A stretch of 62,061 nt of DNA from NCBI GenBank assembly GCA_041662445.1, contig JBAZSL010000009.1, positions 1-62,061 on the forward strand. The letters run 5' to 3'. Every line of letters starts with the position of its first letter. Position 1 is the first letter of the stretch. This DNA comes from UASB124 sp041662445 (GTDB lineage: Bacteria > Babelota > Babeliae > Babelales > RVW-14). The position numbers and the translations under genes are program-made. The notes beneath the pieces were generated by a model. The model did no database searches. It worked only from the letters and a program-made list of their open reading frames with translations, and was not told the origin of the DNA. Of this stretch, positions 25,441 through 32,513 are shown in pieces.

Positions 25441-27000
25441 TTAGAACGTGACGCCCATCTTACCCCAGATGCTCCATTGCTCGAGTGCTGCATTGTTGCT
25501 GGCAAATTCATACTTGCCACCGATGCCCATCATCAGAGGTATATCCCAGTTTTTGGGTGTATAGCCCATGCCGGCGTAAATTGAGTTGGTGAGTTGCGAT
25601 GGTGTTTCGGCGACGGATGTGTTGAGGTGCGCGTTGTCGACGTACCAGAGTGTGGCAAGATTGCCATCAATGTCTGCTTGTGCAATAGCTCGTTGCGTGT
25701 CGATTTGGCTACTAAAACCGCGAGAGGCAACTGCATAGGTGCTTGCAGGAAGATCTTGTTTGCGGTCAATATCTTCTCTGTCGCGGTAATAGAGGTTATA
25801 ACCGAGGTCAAAATTAAATCCGCCATTGTTGTAGGTGAAATCGAAGACGCCATCAAATTGGCTTCCTGGTGTTACATCAACACGGAGTGTGGTGATATTC
25901 GCGGCGGGAATGAGTGTTGGCGGAACGTTTCCACCGGCATCAGGCCGTAGCGGATTTGATGGAAGGAGGAGATGATAGTGACCCCAATCGCGTAATCCGC
26001 GTGGATCGTTGATACCCAGCGTGCGATTGGCATCATTTTCAAAAAGATAACGATATTTCATCTTGAGGCTAAGCTTAATGTTGTGATTGATTTTGCCCCA
26101 CGCGCGTGCACTTGCGCACAGGTCAGCACCAAATCCCCAGTGCCTGCCATTGCCAGCAATTGCCTGGAACATATATTCGCCGGTTTCTTTATTACCCGTT
26201 GGAATAGTTGTTGCAAGTGCGAGCGCAAAAAGATATTTTTCGCTGTTAACAAATTTGTAGCCGAGAGCTACGTCGATGTCGGCAACGCCGGTGGTTGAGT
26301 TTTTGAGGATTTTTGCTTTGGTAAGTTTTTCTTGGAGGTCAGTAGCAACTGGGGTATTGTCTGGTATTAATGAAGCTCGCGTTTCGTATTTGCCCTCAAA
26401 ATAATTGCGAATATCATCGGCAAGACTTCCCGTCCAGGCCCCTACCTGCGCTACATGATCAACAGCAAATTTGGGGTTGTTCTCAACATGGACGATCGGC
26501 ATGTCGGCTTTGAGATAGAGATTTTTGAGAACTGAGCCAAGATTTTGGTGGTAATCAATACGCGCGCCGTAGACGGTTTGTTCTGGGTCAAGCGAGACGT
26601 TGGCTGAGTAAGATCGGGTTGGGTTGGTACCAAGATCGTAATCATGAATCAGATAGTTGATATCCAAATCATTAGTTACATCGGAGTATGCATATCTGTC
26701 GGCTTGCGCTGTTTGCGTCTCCGACGTCCTCAACGTCACCGTGCTCTTGTGTTTGAACAGAAAATATTCTGCAGTTTCATCATGATCAGCTGACTGTTGG
26801 AAGAACGGAGTTACTGCCACTGTTGCGCCGTAGCGATCGTCCAGTTTTCGTGGAATCAAATCTTTGTACGTGGTGATTTCCATTGGCAAATTAACGCCTT
26901 GTGGTCGTGGCATTAAAAATGTTTTGTTGGTGTCATCGTGTGCATTAACTGCACCGGTTGCCAGAACTGCAACGGCAAGACCTTGTAAAATTTTCTTCAT
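25441..27000 (-). CDS. Predicted outer-membrane beta-barrel protein (paralogue 2)
   Basis: 519 residues. A signal peptide (MKKILQGLAVAVLATGAVNA) is followed by the family signature NKTFLMPRPQGVNLPMEITT. Further conserved blocks are FFQQSADHDETAEYF, DPEQTVYGARIDYHQNLG, ADIDVALGYKFVNSEKYLF, IPTGNKETGEYMF, YRYLFENDANRTLGI and LTNSIYAGMGY. It ends WSIWGKMGVTF with a terminal Phe, as expected for barrels inserted by the BAM machinery. It is probably a surface channel or host-contact protein; the cargo is unknown. GAGAGGTAG precedes the ATG. Closest relatives are the two following genes, so the array arose by tandem duplication. Confidence 0.85.
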   Translation of the reverse strand: MKKILQGLAVAVLATGAVNAHDDTNKTFLMPRPQGVNLPMEITTYKDLIPRKLDDRYGATVAVTPFFQQSADHDETAEYFLFKHKSTVTLRTSETQTAQADRYAYSDVTNDLDINYLIHDYDLGTNPTRSYSANVSLDPEQTVYGARIDYHQNLGSVLKNLYLKADMPIVHVENNPKFAVDHVAQVGAWTGSLADDIRNYFEGKYETRASLIPDNTPVATDLQEKLTKAKILKNSTTGVADIDVALGYKFVNSEKYLFALALATTIPTGNKETGEYMFQAIAGNGRHWGFGADLCASARAWGKINHNIKLSLKMKYRYLFENDANRTLGINDPRGLRDWGHYHLLLPSNPLRPDAGGNVPPTLIPAANITTLRVDVTPGSQFDGVFDFTYNNGGFNFDLGYNLYYRDREDIDRKQDLPASTYAVASRGFSSQIDTQRAIAQADIDGNLATLWYVDNAHLNTSVAETPSQLTNSIYAGMGYTPKNWDIPLMMGIGGKYEFASNNAALEQWSIWGKMGVTF

Positions 27001-27057
27001 TTTCTACCTCTCGTGTGATTTGTTTATCCTACGGATTGTCTTTCGATCTTTCCCTCA

Positions 27058-27069
27058 GCCTCCTTTCTT
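27058..27069 (-). promoter_or_regulatory. Conserved leader motif AAAGGAGG upstream of beta-barrel gene
   Basis: On the minus strand the sequence AAAGAAAGGAGGC lies 58 bases before the start. Equivalent motifs occur 81 and 70 bases before the two other close paralogues (29491-29503 and 31383-31395). It looks like a strong Shine-Dalgarno sequence but is too far from the start codon, and each gene has its own nearer site. Confidence 0.45.
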
Positions 27070-27275
27070 TCTTCAAAATATTTTTTTGGTGAACGGAAAT
27101 AAAAGACGAAAATCAGGTTAGCGAATGGTGGTGTGGATATCAATAGTTTTGTAGATGTACGAGGAGGAGGTTGTCGAAGTTTCATATGATAACGCGTAGT
27201 GTTAACGAACTGAGCATTATCGCACATCGTGCGTAATGCTCGCATTTCAACAGCACTAAAAAGAAGAGAATAAAA

Positions 27276-27748
27276 TAGCCCTCTTTCGAAACCTATTTGT
27301 GCATGGCAGTCTGTAAGAAAGATTTTAGAATGCGAAAGCTTTGTCATCCCAGGCAACTTTGTCATTCCGGATAACTTTGTCATTCCGGGCAAGGACCCGG
27401 AATCCATGGTTATTTTAGTGCAGGTATTGAGAAACGGCTTGTTCATGTTGAATTGTACAACTATGTCAACGATGCTTCGCGACGAGAAAAACAACCTAAG
27501 AGGTGGCAACGCCAATGGAAAATTGACCTTGTCGAGCAACAAAGCCCTTTTTGTTTTATCGGCTTGCTTGAGGCATTCATTCGTCGTCCCGGCAAACATT
27601 TGTCGTCCTCGCGAATGCGGGGACCCAGAAGATTTTTATTTTTTTTCTAGATCCCGGGTCCTTGCCCGGGATGACAAAAACGTGCTTCTGGGATGACAAA
27701 AACCGCGCCCACGATAGCTAGGTTAAACGGGTTTCGAAAGAGGGCTGA
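27276..27748 (+). mobile_element. TIR element, copy 4 (non-autonomous, covarying ends)
   Basis: About 470 bp. The ends read GCCCTCTTTCGAAACC and GGTTTCGAAAGAGGGC, so both carry the same change relative to GACCTC. A TA precedes the left end; TGA follows the right. Hairpins lie at 27382-27403 and 27651-27672. Near the left hairpin the unit AACTTTGTCATTCCGG is repeated about three times. The GIY-YIG remnant starts at the shared deletion junction (GGTATTGAGAAACGGC) and keeps YVNDA and the REKQ-type region in a readable frame. The element fills the leader of the 25441-27000 gene. Confidence 0.82.
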
Positions 27749-27771
27749 AGGAAGCCATTTTTTATGGGCAC

Positions 27772-27804
27772 AAAAAAGAGGGCCGGAAAAACCGACCCTC
27801 TTTT
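27772..27804 (-). terminator. Terminator after beta-barrel gene 27827-29410
   Basis: On the minus strand, AAAAGAGGGTCGG-TTTTT-CCGGCCCTCTTTTTTG, almost identical to 25325-25357. Confidence 0.88.
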
Positions 27805-27826
27805 AATAAGCAGATGAAACGTTTTA

Positions 27827-29410
27827 TTAGAACGTGACGCCCATCTTGCCCCAGATGCTCCATTGCTCGAGAGCTGAGTTCTCGCTGGCAAATTCATACT
27901 TGCCACCGATGCCCATCATCATAGGGACTTCCCATTTGCGGAATTGGTAGCCCATGCCGCCGTAGATCGAGTTGGTGAATTGCGATGGTGTTTCGGCGAC
28001 GCTGAGATCAAGGTGTGCATCGTCGACATACCAAACATTAGCAGCGCCTTCAGCAGCGCCAGCCTCATCAACATCACTATTGGTGATCGCGCGAGTATCG
28101 CCTGCAAGGGCCGTATTTAGGTTGCGAGCAGCTACAAAGTAGGTGCTTGCTGGGAGATGATCTTTACGATGTACTGATTCAGCTTCTCTGTAGTAAAGAT
28201 TATAGCCGAGATCAAAGCTGAAGCCCCCATTGTTATACGTCATGCCCAAAATGCCATCAAATTGGCTGCCTGGGGTAACATCAACGCGGAGCGTGGTGAC
28301 GTTGGCTGCTGGAACCAGGGAGCGATAGGCCACAAGATTCGAAACAGCTCCTGCAACTGGAGTTGCCCGACCGAGGAGCATATACTGGCCCCAATCATAT
28401 CCTTGGATTCCAAGCGTGCGGTTTTCGCTATTCTCAAGCAAATAACGATACTTCATGCGCAAGAAGAACTTGAGATTGTGCTTGATCTTGCCCCATGCGC
28501 GTATGCTGCCATACAAGTCGCCGCCAATGCCCCAGTGTTGGCCGTTACCAACAATTGGCTCAAACATATATTCGCCATTTGCTTTGTTGCCTGCAGGGGC
28601 TGTGACGCCAAAAGCAAGTCCGAGAAGATATTTCTCGGTGTTGATGAATTTGTAACCAAGGGCTACATCAACATCAGCAACGCCGGCTGCTGAACGTTTT
28701 ACAATTTTGGCATGAGTAAGACGCGTTTGAAGATTGGTTAATTGGTTTACATTGCCTCCGCCTTGGGTGAGCAAAAATTCTGCGTCTTTTTCAAATGTGC
28801 CTTGCAAATAGTGGTTGATTCTGTCGGTGATTTGTGCTGTTGTTACACCAGCGTTGGCTCCTGCAAAAGCACCGTCTACCAGCAACTCTGGATCATTTTC
28901 CACATGGACGATAGGTGCATCAATTTTGAGATAGAGGTTCTTGAGGATGACGCCGAGGTTCTGATAGTAGTCCATGCGAGCGCCATAGACTGTTTGCTCT
29001 GGATCGAGCGAAACATTGACGCCGTATTGGTAGCCATCGGCATGATTATGATTGTACTGATGGTAGAGGTAATTGATGTCTATATCATTGGTAACGCTTG
29101 ATGTGTCTCCACCTGCAAAGGCTACTGTATCGGTTTGTAGCGTGATCTTGTCCTTATGGTGAATCAGAAAATACTCTGCCGTATCATCATGATCATTCGA
29201 CTGTTGGAAGAAAGGCACCAGCTGGAACGTTGCTCCGAACTTGTCGTCGAGCTTACGTGGGATGAGCTCCTCTTCATACGTTGTTGTTTCCATTGGCAGA
29301 TTGACGCCTTGTGGACGAGGCATCAGGAATGTTTTATTGGTATGATCATCTGCAAATGACGTGCCGGTAACTAACGCGGCAACTGCGAGCACTTGTAAAA
29401 TTTTCTTCAT
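27827..29410 (-). CDS. Predicted outer-membrane beta-barrel protein (paralogue 3)
   Basis: 527 residues, with a signal peptide MKKILQVLAVAALVTGTSFA and the family blocks NKTFLMPRPQGVNLPMETTT, FFQQSNDHDDTAEYFL, DPEQTVYGARMDYYQNLG, VDVALGYKFINTEKY, GNKANGEYMFEPIVGNGQHW and YRYLLENSENRTLGI. It ends WSIWGKMGVTF. The start is supported by GAGGT nine bases upstream. Differences from paralogue 2 cluster in blocks likely to be loops, for example after TDTVAFAGGD and in the stretch before YVDDAHLDLSVAETP, where residues are inserted. This suggests divergence of exposed loops over a constant barrel. Function unknown. Confidence 0.85.
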   Translation of the reverse strand: MKKILQVLAVAALVTGTSFADDHTNKTFLMPRPQGVNLPMETTTYEEELIPRKLDDKFGATFQLVPFFQQSNDHDDTAEYFLIHHKDKITLQTDTVAFAGGDTSSVTNDIDINYLYHQYNHNHADGYQYGVNVSLDPEQTVYGARMDYYQNLGVILKNLYLKIDAPIVHVENDPELLVDGAFAGANAGVTTAQITDRINHYLQGTFEKDAEFLLTQGGGNVNQLTNLQTRLTHAKIVKRSAAGVADVDVALGYKFINTEKYLLGLAFGVTAPAGNKANGEYMFEPIVGNGQHWGIGGDLYGSIRAWGKIKHNLKFFLRMKYRYLLENSENRTLGIQGYDWGQYMLLGRATPVAGAVSNLVAYRSLVPAANVTTLRVDVTPGSQFDGILGMTYNNGGFSFDLGYNLYYREAESVHRKDHLPASTYFVAARNLNTALAGDTRAITNSDVDEAGAAEGAANVWYVDDAHLDLSVAETPSQFTNSIYGGMGYQFRKWEVPMMMGIGGKYEFASENSALEQWSIWGKMGVTF

Positions 29411-29734
29411 ATACGTACCTCACATTGGGATTAACCTATTGGTTCTACAATTTCCCCCACCTCGTTGCATGTAGATTACTCTTTTCTGAGGCCCTCCTTT
29501 CTTACATTTTTCTGTATCGGCTAGCTGCCGATACGTTCCCAACCGTGCCTTTTTAAATGTGTCCTTTTTTAACCTCTCCGTCCTTTTCAAAGAGCCATCG
29601 CAGCGTTTCATCACTTCACCGAGTGTCGATCAAAAACAAAACGATGGGTCTATGTTAGCGAATATGACTGGAGGTCGCAAGTGTTTTGTACCTCGTGGGG
29701 AGATTGATGCGGTGGAGACGTATAAATCGTGTGA
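29411..29734 (-). promoter_or_regulatory. Long leader of beta-barrel gene with hairpin and conserved motif
   Basis: This 320-base gap holds no gene. A perfect eight-bp hairpin (GTATCGGC-AGCTA-GCCGATAC on the minus strand) lies at 29514-29534, and the AAAGGAGGGC leader motif at 29491-29503. A possible promoter is TTGCGA (29675-29680), a 17-base spacer and TAACAT (29652-29657), which would make a leader of about 235 bases containing the hairpin. The promoter match is weak. Confidence 0.35.
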
Positions 29735-29765
29735 AATAAAGAGGGCCGGCACATGCCGACCCTTA
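29735..29765 (-). terminator. Terminator after beta-barrel gene 29796-31313
   Basis: On the minus strand, AAGGGTCGGCA-TG-TGCCGGCCCTCTTT, a stem of about ten pairs followed by TTTATTTC. Sequence is related to the terminators of the two neighbouring paralogues. Confidence 0.8.
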
Positions 29766-29795
29766 AAAGGAGATTGCAGTTTTAAGCAATAGCGC

Positions 29796-31313
29796 TTAGA
29801 ACCCGATGCCAATCTTCGCATAGACATTCCACTGCTCGAGTGCTGAGTTTTTGGAAGCAAATTCATATTTGCCGCCAATACCAAGCAGCATTGGGGTGTC
29901 CCAATCTTTGAAGTTGTAACCCATGCCGGCATACACCGCATTGGTAAATTGCGAAGGCGTTGAGGCAGCTTCGACATCCAGCGTGTCTTTGCTCAGGATT
30001 GCAACATTGCCGACCGTAGTACCGCCGTCGGTTGCCAGGCCAGGTACAATTGGATTAGCCGTTGCGTGATGATCGACAACACCAGACGCCGTATCATAAT
30101 TACGAGAGGCAACAGCATACTTACCTGCTTCAAAGGCATCTTTCAAATGAACCTTTTCTTCTTCGCGCAGATATGCGTTGTAGCCAAGATCAAAGTTGAA
30201 GCCACCGTTGTTATAGGTGAATCCGAGAAGGCCATCAAATTGGCTTCCTGGTGTGACATCTACATTGAGCGTGGTAACGTTTGCAGCTGGAATGAGGCTT
30301 GTGGCATCAGTGTTGAGAACACCAGCGCGTACCAAGAGGTGATATTGTCCCCACTTGTAGTCCTTGATTCCTAGTGTGCGACGTTCGCTGTTTTCAAACA
30401 GATAACGATATTTCATCTTAAGATGAATCTTGAGGTTGTGATCGACATCGCCCCATATACGTGCACCAACGCACAAATCAGCGCCGAGCCCAAAGTGTTT
30501 GCCGTTACCAACAATCGGTTGAAACATATGCACGCCATCGGCTTCATTACCTGTTGGAATGGTGAGACCTATTGCAATGGCGCCATGATATTTTTCTTTG
30601 TTGAAAAATTTGTAACCAAGGGCCAGGTCAATGTCGGCGACGCCGGTGTCAGATTGTTTGCCGTCGATTTTTGCATAGTTCAATTTTACTTGAGCGTTGT
30701 GTTCAGTAGTGCCATTTTCAGCTACTACAAAATCACCTCTCAAATACTTCTCTAGATTTGTCTTGAGGTCGGTATTCGTTGCATTGCTGGCAGCCGGTTC
30801 TGTTTTGTTTTCAACATGAACAATAGGAAGATTGATGGTGAGATACAACCCACGTAAAATCTTGTCCATGTTCTGGCTGTAGTCGATGCGTACACCGTAG
30901 ACCGTCTGTTCTGGCTCGATTGCAAAGTTGGCTGTATACGCTGCAAATTGCTCGGTTCCGGCGGTGTAATTGTGAATCAAGTATAGGATATCAAGATCAC
31001 CTGTTGTATCTGATCGTGCATTGCCAGGATTGGTACCGGTCTTTAGGGTGATCATACTCTTGGTATTAACTAAGAAATATTTTGCAAGGTCAGAATTATT
31101 GCTTGATTGTTGAAAAAATGGAACGAGTTGAAAGTTACCGCCGAAGCGATCTTCTTTTTCAAGCATGGTGAGTTCTGCAAATGTTGTTTCTTCCATCGGC
31201 AGATTGACGCCCTGTGGACGTGGTAGCAAGAATGTTCTGTTGGTCGTGTTGCCGGCGTTGGCTATGCCACAAGCGCAAACGGCGATTAAAAGGCTTTTAA
31301 GTATTTTGTTCAT
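29796..31313 (-). CDS. Predicted outer-membrane beta-barrel protein (paralogue 4)
   Basis: 505 residues, with a signal peptide MNKILKSLLIAVCACGIANA and the conserved blocks NRTFLLPRPQGVNLPMEETT, FFQQSSNNSDLAKYFLV, EPEQTVYGVRIDYSQNMD, ADIDLALGYKFFNKEKY, IPTGNEADGVHMFQPIVGNG and YRYLFENSERRTLGIKDY. The C-terminus is WNVYAKIGIGF with terminal Phe. GAGGT precedes the ATG. It is the first gene of the array in the direction of transcription. Each paralogue has its own terminator and leader, so they are probably separate transcription units rather than an operon. Confidence 0.85.
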   Translation of the reverse strand: MNKILKSLLIAVCACGIANAGNTTNRTFLLPRPQGVNLPMEETTFAELTMLEKEDRFGGNFQLVPFFQQSSNNSDLAKYFLVNTKSMITLKTGTNPGNARSDTTGDLDILYLIHNYTAGTEQFAAYTANFAIEPEQTVYGVRIDYSQNMDKILRGLYLTINLPIVHVENKTEPAASNATNTDLKTNLEKYLRGDFVVAENGTTEHNAQVKLNYAKIDGKQSDTGVADIDLALGYKFFNKEKYHGAIAIGLTIPTGNEADGVHMFQPIVGNGKHFGLGADLCVGARIWGDVDHNLKIHLKMKYRYLFENSERRTLGIKDYKWGQYHLLVRAGVLNTDATSLIPAANVTTLNVDVTPGSQFDGLLGFTYNNGGFNFDLGYNAYLREEEKVHLKDAFEAGKYAVASRNYDTASGVVDHHATANPIVPGLATDGGTTVGNVAILSKDTLDVEAASTPSQFTNAVYAGMGYNFKDWDTPMLLGIGGKYEFASKNSALEQWNVYAKIGIGF

Positions 31314-31567
31314 AGAAAGTACCTCACATGAACCGAGTTAGACTTACCCCTTCTCTAATTTCTTCACAATGTATCCTCGGTAGCCCTCCTTTCTTGCTCC
31401 TTTATATACCATATCGCTGAGCTTGATTCCTACCCCAATTGCATACTTGTGGTTTTATAATTATTTTTGTGTTTTTGCAAGAAAAATGTACTTGTCGCGG
31501 TTCAGATACGGTGTACGAATCGAGTGTACGTGATACACTCAAGAAAAATAATTCGAAAGTGCTTTTC
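31314..31567. other. Divergent intergenic region between beta-barrel gene and uppP
   Basis: About 250 bases. It contains the conserved leader motif (GCCCTCCTTTCTT on the plus strand, 31383-31395) for the minus-strand gene. I see no further gene and no convincing promoter pair. Confidence 0.4.
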
Positions 31568-32434
31568 ATGACACAAGAACTTACCATGGCGCTGGCCGCC
31601 GTACAACTTATCACCGAGTCGTTACCCATCAGTAGCACGGGGCATGTTCAATTACTGCAACTTTTTCTCCAACGTTGGGGCTATGACGTTAACGATGGAT
31701 TGTCCGAGGCGCTTGATCATGGCTTACATGGCCCAATGTTGTTTATTCTTGCCGTGTATTTCCGTAAGCAGTGGGTTCCTCTTGCGCGTGCTACCGTCAC
31801 ATCGCTTGCCGCCCTCATTCGTTCTCGTGGTGTTCTGCATTCGCTGACCTTTTCTCAACGAAAATTACTTCAAATCGTTACGCGCATTGCTGGCATGGTT
31901 GTCGTGGCCGATATAACAACAGCTCTCGGTTATTTTTTGTTCAAAAATAAACTTCAAGCGCTGACGGGGAATAATATCATGCTTCTTGCGTGTGGATTTG
32001 CCGTGACGATGCTCGTGCTCTGGAGCATTCGTTGGCGTACTGATAGTTCGCAGACACTTTCGTATTCACGTGCGTTGCTCATAGGTAGTGCGCAGGGAAG
32101 TGTCGCATTGCTTCCAGGAATTTCCCGTTTTGCATCTACTGTTGTCTGCGCGCGATGGCTGGGAATCAGTCAGCGGCGGTCGCTACAATTTTCATTTTTG
32201 ATGTTTGCGCCGCTTATGCTTGCTGCCTTTGTTGTGCACGGCATTCCCGCGATGCTTATGAATGTATCTTGTGTTGCGGTGTTGCCATGGGTTGCGCTGC
32301 TCGGTGGTGCAACGTTGCTGGCATACCCTCTCTTTGCGATGTCATGTTGGCTGTTGTCGACCAATCGTTGGTGGTGGCTAGGCTATTACATGACGTTGCC
32401 TATTGCTGCGTGCCTGGTGCTCTGGCTATTATAA
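31568..32434 (+). CDS. uppP: Undecaprenyl-diphosphatase (UppP/BacA-like)
   Basis: 288 residues from the ATG at 31568 (MTQELTMALA). An in-frame opening upstream lacks family similarity. The catalytic motif TESLPISSTGH (Glu17 to His26) is complete, and the second motif is LLPGISRFASTV, where most family members read PGISRSG. Several membrane segments follow. The enzyme dephosphorylates undecaprenyl diphosphate at the inner membrane to recycle the lipid carrier for peptidoglycan synthesis. No clear ribosome site is seen. It lies upstream of ftsK in the same direction. Confidence 0.88.
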   Translation: MTQELTMALAAVQLITESLPISSTGHVQLLQLFLQRWGYDVNDGLSEALDHGLHGPMLFILAVYFRKQWVPLARATVTSLAALIRSRGVLHSLTFSQRKLLQIVTRIAGMVVVADITTALGYFLFKNKLQALTGNNIMLLACGFAVTMLVLWSIRWRTDSSQTLSYSRALLIGSAQGSVALLPGISRFASTVVCARWLGISQRRSLQFSFLMFAPLMLAAFVVHGIPAMLMNVSCVAVLPWVALLGGATLLAYPLFAMSCWLLSTNRWWWLGYYMTLPIAACLVLWLL

Positions 32435-32445
32435 TTCTCGTATCA

Positions 32446-32475
32446 TTGAACTTTGATCCGCTTCTTTTCTACACT
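32446..32475 (+). promoter_or_regulatory. Predicted promoter for ftsK
   Basis: TTGAAC at 32446-32451, an 18-base spacer and TACACT at 32470-32475. It lies 38 bases before the ftsK start. Confidence 0.4.
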
Positions 32476-32513
32476 GCTCCTTAGAATTTGTCGCGCAAAA
32501 GAGGAGACCGGAT

